This document shows, one piece after another, positions 7,600 to 17,125 of a stretch of DNA of 64,000 nucleotides (position 1 is its first letter; each line of letters begins with the position of its first letter). The position numbers and the translations under genes were made by a program. The stretch spans positions 62,001-126,000 of the forward strand of contig CALJOK010000015.1 of assembly GCA_937981555.1 (NCBI GenBank). Reading direction: 5' to 3'. The notes below the pieces were generated by a model. It was not told the origin of the DNA and ran no database searches. It saw only the letters and a program-made list of their open reading frames with translations. Source of the DNA: an uncultured Saprospiraceae bacterium (GTDB lineage: Bacteria > Bacteroidota > Bacteroidia > Chitinophagales > Saprospiraceae).

Positions 7600-10409
7600 C
7601 AAAACCCTCCAAAGGCATCTGCATTATTCTTTTTATAAGGTAATTCTATAAAGTCTAACGACGAAGGTTTCACTCTCAAAAAGAAACTATAAGTCGTCCG
7701 TTCAGGTTGCCAGCTCATGCCCATTTCCCAACAATGTAAATCTCGATAAAAGGAAAAATCAGGAAACGTTACTTTCTTATCTTTAAAATTATAACCAATT
7801 CGGCCCACCGTAACTTTCCAATTATCAGTCAAATTAATATTTCCACGAGTCTCAATTGAATGATTGGTGATGACTAAAGTATCTTTTCCTGTCGCAATCG
7901 AAGGTTCAAATTCTAAATTAAAATTATAGCTGATTCTAAAGTTTTCAAATAAATCTAAAAAGCCTTCTCCTGATTTCACACTTCCTCTGGATGCATTCAC
8001 CGTTCCTCGATTAGAACCAAATGAAGTATTATCTTGATTCGTATTTCCTCCTGGAAATGAAGGTGCTCCTTGTCCTGTTTTGGGTTTAGATTTACCCTTA
8101 CCAAACAACTCTCGAATTTGCTTGACAGAAATACTCGTACTCGTTCTCATCACCGCATTGACAAATCGAAGTGGTCGTTTTTCAGCGTCCCAATAGAAGG
8201 TATTGATTTTAGTAGTTCGATTAGAAGCCAAAGCATAAGGACTCCAACTGGCAGTCAAATTCACATTGGTCATTCCATTAAAAAACCGTGTACTTCCCGT
8301 AGCTCTCACATCACTCCATTGTAAAGAATCTTTTGCTAAGTTATAATCTCCATTAACATTGATGTCGTTGAATAATTTAAATTTCTTGGCTGTGGTATCT
8401 TTCTTCGACCAATATTTAGCTTCAAAGTTATTTCTAATTCCATAGGTCAATCTCATTTGTTTTCCTCCTGAACCGGGGCTTCCATAAATTCCATTCGCAA
8501 AAACATTGTAGTTAAGCGTATCCATTTCTGTCAGCGGAGTTTCAGGTGAGATCACATCTTTATAGTATCCAAATTCTGGATTGGTGTAATCTGGGGTATA
8601 AGTAAAACCAATCGTCGGTTTTGCTACATGTCGAATTCCTCGGATTAATCCCTTTTTAAAATTCTTAGTAAAATATCGAGTCGTGTTTAAATTCACTCCT
8701 GCATTTAATTGAAAATATCTGGAAAAACCATTGATTTTATTATCCTCAACACCTCCATAAGAAGTCGTATCTGAGATAATTTCATACACACTACCATCAG
8801 GATTAAATGAAGTATCCTGCACTATGACCAAGTCTTCTACATACTCTTTTCCCAATTCATTCCCATACCAGACATCGGTATAACTAATATTTGGCGAAAC
8901 ATTGATGAATTTAAAAATCTTAAAATTCAAATCCGACGCCACTTTATGCCTCATTCCATATTGCGCACTTTCTAAAGTTTGTTTGGTAAATAAAGTTGTA
9001 TCAGTTGTCGTAAACCGATTTTGTGCATTCATGTCATACTTGAATGTAATTCTTTCAAACCATTTTTCTTTCCCGACTCTATCCTCTTTTTTAAATGGAT
9101 AAATTCGATCCATCACCAATCCAACTGTCGGCAAATTAAAAGTGACCGAATTGGATCGAGTATTTTGAGAGTGATTCATACTTGCGGTCAAGTTGAATGG
9201 ACTCCCTGGAAATGCTTGTCGATAATTAATATTTGAACTTAAGGAATTATCCAACACACTATTTGCATCATTAAAATTTCGACTCTGAAAACCGTTCGTT
9301 TGAATATTTACACTCGCACTAAAAGTCCGATTGGGATGCGCTGAACGGTCTTGGCTATGTGACCACCGAAGACTTAAAGATTTGTCTCTTATCTTGCTGG
9401 CATCCGTTTGTTCTTGTACTCGATCTGAAAAAGCTAGATTAAAACTCCCTGAACTTTTATAGCGGTATTTATATCGAGTATCAGCATTCAATCCCCAAGT
9501 TCCTCTAAAATAGATATCTCCTGTCACCTTCGTATCCCAATTATCATTGATGGGAAAATACCAACCTACATTCCTCAATCCAAAACCCCATGCTTCCGAA
9601 AATTCATAATCTCTTGGAAAAATAAGTCCTGTTCTTGCTCCTTGTTTTAATGGAAAAAAACCAAAAGGCAATGCCAAAGGAGTTGGGATTCCTCCTAACT
9701 CAATATTCGATGGTCCAACTACTGCTACTTTCCCTGAAACCATTTTTAACTTCTTTGCCCTAATTCCAAAATGTGGTTCAGGATGATTACAAGTCGTAAA
9801 AATAGAATTCCGATTATAAGCAATATCACTATTGATGGTATCAGAAGGATCAGCCTTGACTCCTTGAAAAATCTTTGACTCACTTCCATGAATATATAAA
9901 TCGCCTTCTTGCGTCACCGCATCGTAGATTTTTCCTTTCTTCGTTTTAAAATTAAACTGAATCTTTTTTGCAGAAAAATTTTGCTCGCCTTCGTCAAAAA
10001 TTGGATTGCCAATTCGATTGCCTAAAGTATCTGACAATCCTTCAGCTGTCACTATATTATTGCCAAAGTCAATCGTAATTCGCTCTGCTGTTAACTTCAA
10101 CGTATTCTGCACCACAACAGCTTCTCCATAGAGATATACTTTTTTATTTTTAATATCATAGTCCATGGAGTCTTTACAATCGTATTCCACCGGCTCGTCA
10201 GGAGAGTCAGGAGAAATTTGAACTGTTAACTTTTTTTGGCTAGAAATTGGTGAATTTACAGGAGTTGGAACTGGTTGACTAAGTGAATCTGAGGAAACAG
10301 GAATCGTATCTGTTACAGATTTTATAGGTTTTACAGGACGGTCTTGGCCATTGGCGTTTGTAGCCAAGCCCAACAAAAGAAGCAATATGATCGTATAAAT
10401 ATTTTTCAA
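7599..10409 (-). CDS. lptD: LPS-assembly outer membrane protein LptD-like
   Basis: 936 residues. Residues 1-21 are a signal peptide. A Ser/Pro-rich spacer leads to an OstA/LptA-like beta-jellyroll (about 75-180, with KKVYLYGEAVVVQNTLKLTA), then from about 230 to the C-terminus an aromatic-rich outer membrane barrel ending in FGGF. The LPFGFFPLKQGARTGLIFP segment near 245-265 is typical of Bacteroidota LptD. Known role: with LptE it inserts lipopolysaccharide into the outer leaflet. It is divergent from an amidase and mlaD, an arrangement common in this phylum, supporting an envelope-biogenesis block. Length is within the family range. Confidence 0.85.
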   Translation of the reverse strand: MKNIYTIILLLLLGLATNANGQDRPVKPIKSVTDTIPVSSDSLSQPVPTPVNSPISSQKKLTVQISPDSPDEPVEYDCKDSMDYDIKNKKVYLYGEAVVVQNTLKLTAERITIDFGNNIVTAEGLSDTLGNRIGNPIFDEGEQNFSAKKIQFNFKTKKGKIYDAVTQEGDLYIHGSESKIFQGVKADPSDTINSDIAYNRNSIFTTCNHPEPHFGIRAKKLKMVSGKVAVVGPSNIELGGIPTPLALPFGFFPLKQGARTGLIFPRDYEFSEAWGFGLRNVGWYFPINDNWDTKVTGDIYFRGTWGLNADTRYKYRYKSSGSFNLAFSDRVQEQTDASKIRDKSLSLRWSHSQDRSAHPNRTFSASVNIQTNGFQSRNFNDANSVLDNSLSSNINYRQAFPGSPFNLTASMNHSQNTRSNSVTFNLPTVGLVMDRIYPFKKEDRVGKEKWFERITFKYDMNAQNRFTTTDTTLFTKQTLESAQYGMRHKVASDLNFKIFKFINVSPNISYTDVWYGNELGKEYVEDLVIVQDTSFNPDGSVYEIISDTTSYGGVEDNKINGFSRYFQLNAGVNLNTTRYFTKNFKKGLIRGIRHVAKPTIGFTYTPDYTNPEFGYYKDVISPETPLTEMDTLNYNVFANGIYGSPGSGGKQMRLTYGIRNNFEAKYWSKKDTTAKKFKLFNDINVNGDYNLAKDSLQWSDVRATGSTRFFNGMTNVNLTASWSPYALASNRTTKINTFYWDAEKRPLRFVNAVMRTSTSISVKQIRELFGKGKSKPKTGQGAPSFPGGNTNQDNTSFGSNRGTVNASRGSVKSGEGFLDLFENFRISYNFNLEFEPSIATGKDTLVITNHSIETRGNINLTDNWKVTVGRIGYNFKDKKVTFPDFSFYRDLHCWEMGMSWQPERTTYSFFLRVKPSSLDFIELPYKKNNADAFGGF

Positions 10410-10422
10410 AGTCTAATATTTA

Positions 10423-10500
10423 AAAATCAAAGTCAAAATCAAAATTTCGCCGGTAAACCCGCAATTGTAATTTTTGATTTTGATTGACGTTTTGATTTAT
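10423..10500. repeat. Imperfect inverted repeat between lptD and the amidase
   Basis: AAATCAAAGTCAAAATCAAAA (about 10424-10444) faces TTTTTGATTTTGATTGACG (about 10471-10489) across a CGCCGGTAAACCCG-like loop. Sequences of the same TCAAAATCAAAA type recur at 60945-61045. It lies in a divergent promoter gap, so it is not simply a terminator. Low-complexity content weakens the call. Confidence 0.4.
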
Positions 10501-10582
10501 TTCTTATCTTTAAAAAGAATTTTAGAGAATTAGAGAAAACAAATTTTCCAAAAAAACTAAGGAAACTCTTTTTATTAAAAAC

Positions 10583-11851
10583 ATGTGCAACATTATGCGA
10601 CACAACATACTATATCCAACGTTGGTTTTGCTTCTAATGTCTGGTTCTTTTCTCAACTTTAACTATAGTTATTACCCACCTTTAGCTATTGTTAACGAAA
10701 TTAACACAGCTGATGCCCCTAATTTCGGCAAAGATAACCAACTCGACCATTTCACAAAACTAGATTACCAACTTCGAACCGTCGTTATTGATGCTGGTCA
10801 TGGTGGTCACGATCATGGTTGCTCAGGAATTCACTCCAAGGAAAAACATATCGCACTTAATATTGCTAAAAAATTAGGTAAATATATTAATGGTCAATTT
10901 CCAAAAGTTAAAGTCATTTATACTCGAGAGAAAGATGTTTTTATTCCACTTCATACTCGTGCAGAAATTGCAAATAAAAACAAAGCTGATCTTTTTATCT
11001 CAATTCATTGCAATGCTATGAGTACGCAAAAACATCTAGTACGAGGAACGGAAACTTACGTGATGGGGTTGCATAATGCCGATGAAAATCTCGCAGTTGC
11101 AAAAAGAGAAAATGAAGCAATTCTATTGGAAAAAGATTATGAAAAAAATTACCATGGTTTTGATCCTGAATCTCCCGAAGGACATATTATTTTAGCAATG
11201 GTGCAAAATGCGTTTTTGGAACAAAGTATTTCTTTTGCCGAAAAGGTAGAATATAACTTTCAAAATCTTGCTGGACGAAAAAGTAGAGGGGTAAAGCAAG
11301 CTGGATTTTTAGTTTTAAGAGAAACTACAATGCCAAGTGTTTTGATCGAAACAGGTTATTTAACACAAAAGTCAGAGGAGAAATATATGAGAACTAAGCG
11401 TGGTCAAGACGAATTGGCATTTGCAATTTTCAAAGCATTTCAATCCTACAAAAGAGAAATTGAAGTAGACAATGCTACCACTCCAGCAGCACTTCCGACC
11501 AAAAGATTAAATCCTGTTAATTCACAAAAAAAATTACCAAAAGAAAAAAATACAACTTCTTCCAATTCATCTGAAGATGATTCCTATCGGTCTTCTACCA
11601 AAAAATCAAAAAAAGTCTTTAAGGTTCAATTAGCCGCTTCCAGCAAATCCATAAAAACCAATACTTCTAAATGGAAAAAGGTCAAATTTCCTATCGAAAT
11701 GAAACGAGAAAATGGAAATTTCAAGTACCTTGCGGGCAATTTTGAAACCCTTGCGGAAGCCAATGCTGCTCGTAAAAAAATGAGGAAGTTAGGTTTTAAA
11801 GGCGCATTTGTTGTTGCCTATCAAGCAGGGGAACGTGTGAAGACTAAATAG
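10583..11851 (+). CDS. N-acetylmuramoyl-L-alanine amidase (AmiA/B/C type) with C-terminal SPOR domain
   Basis: 422 residues. An N-terminal hydrophobic export segment covers residues 10-30. The Amidase_3 domain spans about 65-280 with the zinc ligands in place: H73 (DAGHGG), E87 (SKEKHIA) and H142 (SIHCNA). Catalytic E256 lies in VLIETGYL. A Lys/Ser-rich linker leads to a SPOR-like domain (about 343-415, FKVQLAASS to AFVVAY) that should bind denuded glycan at division sites. It cleaves the amide bond between muramic acid and the stem peptide, aiding daughter-cell separation. A second possible start is Met5 at 10595. It is followed by mlaD after 95 nt, and divergent lptD suggests joint envelope duty. 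Confidence 0.9.
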   Translation: MCNIMRHNILYPTLVLLLMSGSFLNFNYSYYPPLAIVNEINTADAPNFGKDNQLDHFTKLDYQLRTVVIDAGHGGHDHGCSGIHSKEKHIALNIAKKLGKYINGQFPKVKVIYTREKDVFIPLHTRAEIANKNKADLFISIHCNAMSTQKHLVRGTETYVMGLHNADENLAVAKRENEAILLEKDYEKNYHGFDPESPEGHIILAMVQNAFLEQSISFAEKVEYNFQNLAGRKSRGVKQAGFLVLRETTMPSVLIETGYLTQKSEEKYMRTKRGQDELAFAIFKAFQSYKREIEVDNATTPAALPTKRLNPVNSQKKLPKEKNTTSSNSSEDDSYRSSTKKSKKVFKVQLAASSKSIKTNTSKWKKVKFPIEMKRENGNFKYLAGNFETLAEANAARKKMRKLGFKGAFVVAYQAGERVKTK

Positions 11852-11946
11852 TTTTTTGAATATCGATATTTAAAAAATTCTTGAGAACCATTTCACACTT
11901 CATCCGTTAAAGAAAATGTTAATCATCAAAAAAATACCGATAGGTT

Positions 11947-13017
11947 ATGTCTAGAGAAACAAGAATTGGAATTTTATCTGTTTTAGTAATTGCTGCTTCT
12001 ATTTGGGGATACAAGTTTATCAAAGGTCAAAATCTCTTATCCTCTCAACAGTTTTTTTATATCGAATATGACAATACTGGGCAAATGCAACAGTCTAGTC
12101 CTGTTTATAACCGAGGTTTACAGATTGGAACGGTAACTGACATTTATAAAAAACCAGACGATTATAAAATTGTCGTGGTTGAAATTGAAGTGGACAAAAG
12201 TTTTAAAGTTCCCAAAGATGCTCTTGCTGTAATTATGCAAACTGCGATGGGTGATAAATCTGTCAACATCGAATTTAATAAAGCATGCAATGGTCCAGAG
12301 TGTGCCAAAAGCGGAGACTATTTAAAAGGTGTAAGTAAATCAGTATTAGCCTCTATGATGGATCCAGGTGAATTAAAAGTTTACATGACTGAGGTAACTA
12401 AAGGATTAAAAGATGTGACTGCTGGGCTAAACGAAATGGTCAATGATCCAAATAACGTGATTGGAAAAAGTATGAGTGATCTTCAATCTACGATGGCTAA
12501 TCTCAAAACAATGACAAATTTAGTCAACAAAGAATTGAGACAAAATGGTAAAGTCGATGATATTCTTCTCAACGTTAATAAATTAACTGCAAGCATTGAG
12601 GATCAAAAAATTAAATCTATACTCAATAATGCTGATTCTATTTCTGGAAAAATCAATGCATTAGATATGAAAGCAATCGTTGACAACACCAACAAAACGA
12701 TGGCTGAAACTCAAGTTGCAATTGCCAAAATGACCAAAACGATGGAAAATGCAGATGTGGCAATCAAGGAATTTAACTCCCTTTTGGCTGGTATAAATAA
12801 AGGAGAAGGATCGCTTGGAAAAATTGTCAAGGACGATAAATTATATGATGAGCTAAAAGATGCTGCCGAAAAAGCTAATGTGTTGATGCTTGATATTCAA
12901 CAAAGACCAGCTCGATATATTCCTTTTAAATCAAGAAGAAAGGTGAGAAAAATTGATGAGAAAACTCCTCTTGTTTTACCAGTAGAAGGAACTACTGAAG
13001 GAAAAAAGAACGATTAA
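11947..13017 (+). CDS. mlaD: MlaD family (MCE domain) lipid transport protein
   Basis: 356 residues. One N-terminal membrane anchor (about 7-25) is followed by the MCE domain (about 36-118, QSSPVYNRGLQIGTVTDI and AVIMQTAMGDKSVNIEF). The rest is largely helical and coiled-coil-like, ending in a basic stretch. MCE proteins form periplasmic hexamers that carry phospholipids between inner and outer membrane. No MlaE/MlaF permease or ATPase is next to it here. It follows the amidase in the same direction, probably co-transcribed, and a terminator hairpin comes 22 nt after the stop. Confidence 0.88.
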   Translation: MSRETRIGILSVLVIAASIWGYKFIKGQNLLSSQQFFYIEYDNTGQMQQSSPVYNRGLQIGTVTDIYKKPDDYKIVVVEIEVDKSFKVPKDALAVIMQTAMGDKSVNIEFNKACNGPECAKSGDYLKGVSKSVLASMMDPGELKVYMTEVTKGLKDVTAGLNEMVNDPNNVIGKSMSDLQSTMANLKTMTNLVNKELRQNGKVDDILLNVNKLTASIEDQKIKSILNNADSISGKINALDMKAIVDNTNKTMAETQVAIAKMTKTMENADVAIKEFNSLLAGINKGEGSLGKIVKDDKLYDELKDAAEKANVLMLDIQQRPARYIPFKSRRKVRKIDEKTPLVLPVEGTTEGKKND

Positions 13018-13039
13018 TTTTTTCTATCTAAATCGAAAA

Positions 13040-13085
13040 AAATAAATCCCCATCTTTTGAATTATCAAAAAATGGGGATTTATTT
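13040..13085. terminator. Bidirectional rho-independent terminator
   Basis: AAATAAATCCCCAT (13040-13053) and ATGGGGATTTATTT (13072-13085) form a perfect 14-bp stem, extended inside by TTTTGA/TCAAAA. It sits between convergent mlaD and the propeller lipoprotein, and its right arm includes the stop codon of the latter. Confidence 0.85.
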
Positions 13086-14222
13086 TTTACTTTCTATAGG
13101 ATTAATAATCTCAAATGACTGTCCATTCCAGGTATATAAAACTCCATTAGAATTCATCCCTGAGCAAAACCATAATTTTCCTCTTTTATCTTTATAGATT
13201 GTTTCTACAAAATTACTCGGCAACCCATCTGCGGTAGTGAAATTAATTATCTCTACTCCATCATATTTCCATAAACCAGAATCAGCTGTCCCGAACCACA
13301 TATTCCCTTCATCGTCTTGTTCGATTGACCATACTCGAGATAGTGTCCCAAATTCATCATAGCCCTGATTACTACTTACCAAGCCATTCTCTTGAGTAAA
13401 GTTTTTGTATTTCTTTCCATCATATTTATATACTCCTCCTCCATTACTCCCCAACCAATAATTTCCATCCTTGTCTTGAAAAATACTTCTGATTGTTCCT
13501 ACTCCAAAATTATTAGGATTATGATATTCGAAAGTCTTTCCGTCATACGCAACCACTCCTCTATTGAATGTTCCTATCCATAATCCCCCTTGATCTTCTT
13601 GGTAAATTTTAATAGCAGAATATGGATAATGGTAAGATCTTTTCTTTCTTTCATTAGCGTACGCTGTATCTTCTTTTGGAATTGGAATAGTCAAATTTTC
13701 TAACCTTCCATCACTATATCTTAACACTCCATTTTTATTTGCCGAAAACCAAAGACTCTGTTTATCTAAGCTCCATTTTCCCGATAATTCTAAAGATGGA
13801 TTATTAGGAACTTGTGCTAAATTCTTAGTTTCGTTTAAAGATACAGTTGTAAAACCCTTTCCATTAAAAAAGCAAATCCCTTTCCCTGTAGAGAGCCAAA
13901 TCTTTCCATTTTTATCTTCTTGTATTTCTCTAACAAAGTTACTTGGCAAGCCATCTACGGTCGAATAATAATTATAATTTTTTCCATCAAATCTACATAC
14001 TCCTTCTTCTTTTGACCCAATCCAAAAATCACCTTTGCTGTCTTCAGATATTGAAACAATACCTTTTTCAAAATTTATTTTAAGGTCGGTATTTTTTTGA
14101 GATTCGATTATTGGAATTGTTGAATCTTTAATATTTGATTGACTATTACAAGAAACAATGCAAACTATTATGATCAATTGTATCAAGAAAATTAATAGCT
14201 GATTTTTTCTAATTGATTCCAT
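13080..14222 (-). CDS. Lipoprotein with two-component-regulator-type propeller repeats
   Basis: 380 residues. A hydrophobic N-terminus ends in a lipobox around residue 25 (IVSCNS), so it is a predicted lipoprotein. The remainder is a string of about seven propeller blades with the marks DKNGKIWLSTG, DQGGLWIGTF, DKDGNYWLGSNGGGV and DEGNMWFGTADSGLW, the repeat found in sensor domains of hybrid two-component systems. No membrane-spanning Y_Y_Y, kinase or AraC domain follows, so it is a free surface or periplasmic propeller, not a full sensor. Its ligand is unknown. It is upstream of nothing in the same direction apart from murB, which lies 78 nt before its start. Confidence 0.75.
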   Translation of the reverse strand: MESIRKNQLLIFLIQLIIIVCIVSCNSQSNIKDSTIPIIESQKNTDLKINFEKGIVSISEDSKGDFWIGSKEEGVCRFDGKNYNYYSTVDGLPSNFVREIQEDKNGKIWLSTGKGICFFNGKGFTTVSLNETKNLAQVPNNPSLELSGKWSLDKQSLWFSANKNGVLRYSDGRLENLTIPIPKEDTAYANERKKRSYHYPYSAIKIYQEDQGGLWIGTFNRGVVAYDGKTFEYHNPNNFGVGTIRSIFQDKDGNYWLGSNGGGVYKYDGKKYKNFTQENGLVSSNQGYDEFGTLSRVWSIEQDDEGNMWFGTADSGLWKYDGVEIINFTTADGLPSNFVETIYKDKRGKLWFCSGMNSNGVLYTWNGQSFEIINPIESKK

Positions 14223-14299
14223 TTTTAAGTATTGCTTTATGACCAGAACTTTTGCGTAATAGTTATCTTGGCTCTAGCTCAAAATCTCCAGATTTTTTA

Positions 14300-15307
14300 T
14301 TACAAAACATTGACTTCCGCACTCAATTTTATTCCAAATTTTTTGTCCACCGAATCAATTATTTTCATCGCCAATCGATAGACTTCTTTCCCCGTCGCAT
14401 TTCCATAATTCACAAGTACGAGTGCTTGCCTCGCATGACTTCCTGTATTCCCAACTCGCTTCCCCTTCCAACCACATTGCTCAATTAACCAACCTGCTGG
14501 GACTTTGATTTTCCCATTTTCTAGAGGATAAAAAACGATGTGGGGAAATGACTTTTGCAACTGCTTAAATTGCCGTTTTGAGATTTCTGGATTTTTAAAA
14601 AAACTGCCTGAGTTGCCCAATTCAGCAGGGTCAGGTAATTTGGAAGAACGGATTTCAATTACCGCTTTTGACACATCCTTAATTGTTGGAGATTTTATTT
14701 TTTTAGCTTCGAGGGTTTGTTGGATCGCACCATATTTTAAATGAAGTTTGGGATTTTTTGACAACTTAAAAAACACTTTGGTGATACAGAATTTACCTTT
14801 CAATTTTTTCTTGAAAATACTTTCTCGATAACCAAAGTGGCAATCTTTTTTTCGAAAAACATGAATGTTACCCGTTGCCAATTCAACCGCTTCGAGTTGA
14901 TGAAAAACATCCTTTAGTTCTACTCCATAGGCACCAATATTTTGAATCGGCGAAGCTCCTACTCTACCTGGAATTAAGGATAAATTTTCAATTCCCCCCA
15001 ATCCTTTTTTGATCGTCCACAAAACAAACTGATGCCAATTTTCTCCTCCTCCTGCTGAAACATAAACGCTCTTGGGAAAATCTCTTTCTATCTTTTTTCC
15101 CAAAATAGAATTGTGAATCACGAGTCCTTTTACTTTTTTTGTCAACAACAAGTTGCTGCCACCCCCAAGGATAAAAATCGGTTTTTTATTTCCACCTAAA
15201 ACATTTTGCAATTCCTCCACCGACTGCACATCAACAAAAGATTCAGCCTTGACATCAATGCCAAAAGTGTTAAAAGGTTGAAGTGATTTGTCTTTTTCAA
15301 AGTTCAT
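14300..15307 (-). CDS. murB: UDP-N-acetylmuramate dehydrogenase (type I MurB)
   Basis: 335 residues, matching the type I (Escherichia coli-like) enzyme in length and order. The FAD-binding part shows NTFGIDVKA (about 13-21) and ILGGGSNLLL (46-55), then LIPGRVGASPIQNIGAYGVE (111-130). Catalytic residues are visible: R161 in FGYRESIFK, S235 in GNSGSFFKNP and E331 in the final SAEVNVL. It reduces UDP-GlcNAc-enolpyruvate to UDP-MurNAc with NADPH in the cytoplasm, an early step of peptidoglycan synthesis. The start is the ATG only 5 nt after a TAACTTCG promoter-like element. Confidence 0.95.
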   Translation of the reverse strand: MNFEKDKSLQPFNTFGIDVKAESFVDVQSVEELQNVLGGNKKPIFILGGGSNLLLTKKVKGLVIHNSILGKKIERDFPKSVYVSAGGGENWHQFVLWTIKKGLGGIENLSLIPGRVGASPIQNIGAYGVELKDVFHQLEAVELATGNIHVFRKKDCHFGYRESIFKKKLKGKFCITKVFFKLSKNPKLHLKYGAIQQTLEAKKIKSPTIKDVSKAVIEIRSSKLPDPAELGNSGSFFKNPEISKRQFKQLQKSFPHIVFYPLENGKIKVPAGWLIEQCGWKGKRVGNTGSHARQALVLVNYGNATGKEVYRLAMKIIDSVDKKFGIKLSAEVNVL

Positions 15308-15312
15308 AGTGG

Positions 15313-15320
15313 CGAAGTTA
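15313..15320 (-). promoter_or_regulatory. -7 promoter-like element of murB (TAACTTCG)
   Basis: On the minus strand TAACTTCG, a TAnnTTYG variant of the Bacteroidota -7 element, is separated from the murB ATG by only 5 nt (CCACT). miaA has a nearly identical arrangement (TAATTTTG, CCAC, ATG), which suggests near-leaderless transcripts. Confidence 0.35.
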
Positions 15321-15444
15321 CAAAAAAGATAAGAAGAGAGAACGTTTCATTAACTGAGGTTTCTACTAAGCGAAGCGATCTTAAATTCTAAATATTTCCA
15401 AAAAATTGATACTTTTAATTTTTAAAATAAAACAAGCTCAATCA

Positions 15445-16299
15445 ATGAAAAAATTCCTCGTTTTGACTTTCCTCTTTTCTATTTTTTTTATGTCTTGCCA
15501 AAAGTCTGTTTTGGATAAACCATTTAATCCTATTCTTTACAAAACAGAATTTACTCAGTTTTTCAAAGATGAAAATATCTCGAATAAAGATGCATTTCTA
15601 ATCAATTATTCCATCATTCGGCAACGTGATTATTTAGGCTATGAAGTGGAAGGTAAAACTTATGGAGAAATTTTGGAGATGGCTAAGGCTTATCACCAAA
15701 ATGGAATGCCTGTCAACGAAACCTACGATGAGGTGGAATATCAAGATAATGTGGAGGTCACCATTAGTAATATCAAATCAACCTTCTTAAATAAATCTGA
15801 AACTTCAACTGCAAAGGTGAAAAATTTAAAATTCAAGGCGACCTATAAAAATGTATCAGATAAAGATGTGGCTTTGAACTTAGCGACTTTTATTATCAAT
15901 GGTCCATTCAAGCAACATTTGATGACCGCAGGATATGAAACAAATTGTAAAATCTTAGCAGGCGAAACAATGGTGGTTAACTATGTCGTCAACTCCAAAA
16001 AAATCAGAGATAATTTATTTTATGGAAAAACAAGTAAAATAAAAAGATTGATGATTGATGATATTATTGATAACATGGACATCCAACTTGGAGGATTGAC
16101 TCTTGATAAAAATACGAAGTATTATGAGGAGTGTTTTATCGAAGATTTGGTGGTGGAACCATTTCAATTAAGTAGTTACAAAGAAATGTACCCTAATAAA
16201 AACTTCAATGCAAAAATGGTCAACGGAGTTCAAACCGTACATCGTGGTCCACGATTTTTCACAAAAGAAGATACTGACAAAGCATTAAACTATAAGTAA
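15445..16299 (+). CDS. Hypothetical lipoprotein
   Basis: The frame is open from an ATG at 15406, but the ATG at 15445 is the better start because it begins a clean lipoprotein signal (MKKFLVLTFLF, lipobox FFMSC with Cys18). The mature protein of about 265 residues has no catalytic motif I recognise. Segments such as VEVTISNIKSTFLNKSE and KNLKFKATYKNVSDKDVAL look like an immunoglobulin-like beta sandwich. It is followed by a small membrane protein after 9 nt and two 2TM proteins in the same direction, so these probably form an operon. Function unknown. Confidence 0.7.
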   Translation: MKKFLVLTFLFSIFFMSCQKSVLDKPFNPILYKTEFTQFFKDENISNKDAFLINYSIIRQRDYLGYEVEGKTYGEILEMAKAYHQNGMPVNETYDEVEYQDNVEVTISNIKSTFLNKSETSTAKVKNLKFKATYKNVSDKDVALNLATFIINGPFKQHLMTAGYETNCKILAGETMVVNYVVNSKKIRDNLFYGKTSKIKRLMIDDIIDNMDIQLGGLTLDKNTKYYEECFIEDLVVEPFQLSSYKEMYPNKNFNAKMVNGVQTVHRGPRFFTKEDTDKALNYK

Positions 16300-16308
16300 A
16301 ATCAACAT

Positions 16309-16644
16309 ATGAAAAATTCAATTTACGGAATTATCGCTATCATCCTAATCGGATTATTAGTTCATCAATTTACACCATGGTGGAGCATTGTAATTGTAGC
16401 TGCTATTGTTGGAGGTATTTTTAATGAGCATGCAGGTAAAAGTTTTATTTTTGGTTTCATTGGTGTATTTCTATTGTGGGGCATTGCTGCTTTTCAAATG
16501 GACGCAGGAAATGAAAGCATTCTGTCCACTCGAATGGCAAAAATATTTGGTGCAAATATGATTATGGTTACCGCTTTGCTTGGTGGACTATTAGGCGGAA
16601 TGGGTGCTTTGACAGGGACGCTTGGTCAACGACTTTTTAAGTAA
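16309..16644 (+). CDS. Small hydrophobic membrane protein
   Basis: 111 residues with three or four membrane segments (about 5-23, 26-43, 47-66, 84-108). The last segment is glycine-rich (TALLGGLLGGMGALTGTLG). No family is recognised. It sits 9 nt after the lipoprotein and 35 nt before the first 2TM protein, so it is probably co-transcribed with both. No function can be assigned. Confidence 0.65.
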   Translation: MKNSIYGIIAIILIGLLVHQFTPWWSIVIVAAIVGGIFNEHAGKSFIFGFIGVFLLWGIAAFQMDAGNESILSTRMAKIFGANMIMVTALLGGLLGGMGALTGTLGQRLFK

Positions 16645-16679
16645 TTTTTCTTATTTTTGAATAAGCTAAAATCAAAAAG

Positions 16680-17105
16680 ATGACAGAACAAGAAGTTTAT
16701 GAAAAAGCTAAAAAGCGCGTCAAAGCCAAAAAAGTATTCTTTCTTCATTTCGGAATTTATGCTGCAACGGTAGCCTTTTTATTTTCAATTAATTATTTAA
16801 CGTTTGCCGATTCTCACATTTGGTGGGCATTTTTTCCAGCATTAGCATGGGGAATTGGAATCGTTGCACATTATATTTCAGCATTTGGAGTTGGGATTGT
16901 TTCCCGGTTTATTGCTTCCTTTGGATATGAAGCACCTATGACTGAGGATTGGGAAGAGAAGGAATTAGAAAAAGAAATGAGAAAAATCAAACGACAAAAT
17001 GCGGTAAAACATAAAGACAATATTATCGCTGAACAAGAAGAAGAATTAGAACTAAAAGAAATTGAAAAATTACGTAATAATTTAGAAGACCAAGACTTTG
17101 TGTAA
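16680..17105 (+). CDS. 2TM domain-containing protein
   Basis: 141 residues. The conserved 2TM domain covers about residues 5-80: a start of the EQEVYEKAKKRVKAKK type, one membrane segment (22-41), an exposed aromatic loop, then AWGIGIVAHYISAFG (about 58-72). The C-terminal half is charged and helical (EEKELEKEMRKIKRQ). The downstream gene is a paralogue, so this is a tandem duplication. In Bacteroidota such domains occur alone or fused to LytTR regulators or kinases. There is no such partner here. Function unknown. Confidence 0.8.
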   Translation: MTEQEVYEKAKKRVKAKKVFFLHFGIYAATVAFLFSINYLTFADSHIWWAFFPALAWGIGIVAHYISAFGVGIVSRFIASFGYEAPMTEDWEEKELEKEMRKIKRQNAVKHKDNIIAEQEEELELKEIEKLRNNLEDQDFV

Positions 17106-17125
17106 TTCCATTTAATCAAAAAATA

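Noticed and set aside
13080-14222. Propeller protein as a hybrid two-component sensor controlling starch genes.
   Set aside because: It has a lipobox and stops after the propeller. No membrane segment, kinase, receiver or AraC domain follows, and it is not near the starch locus.
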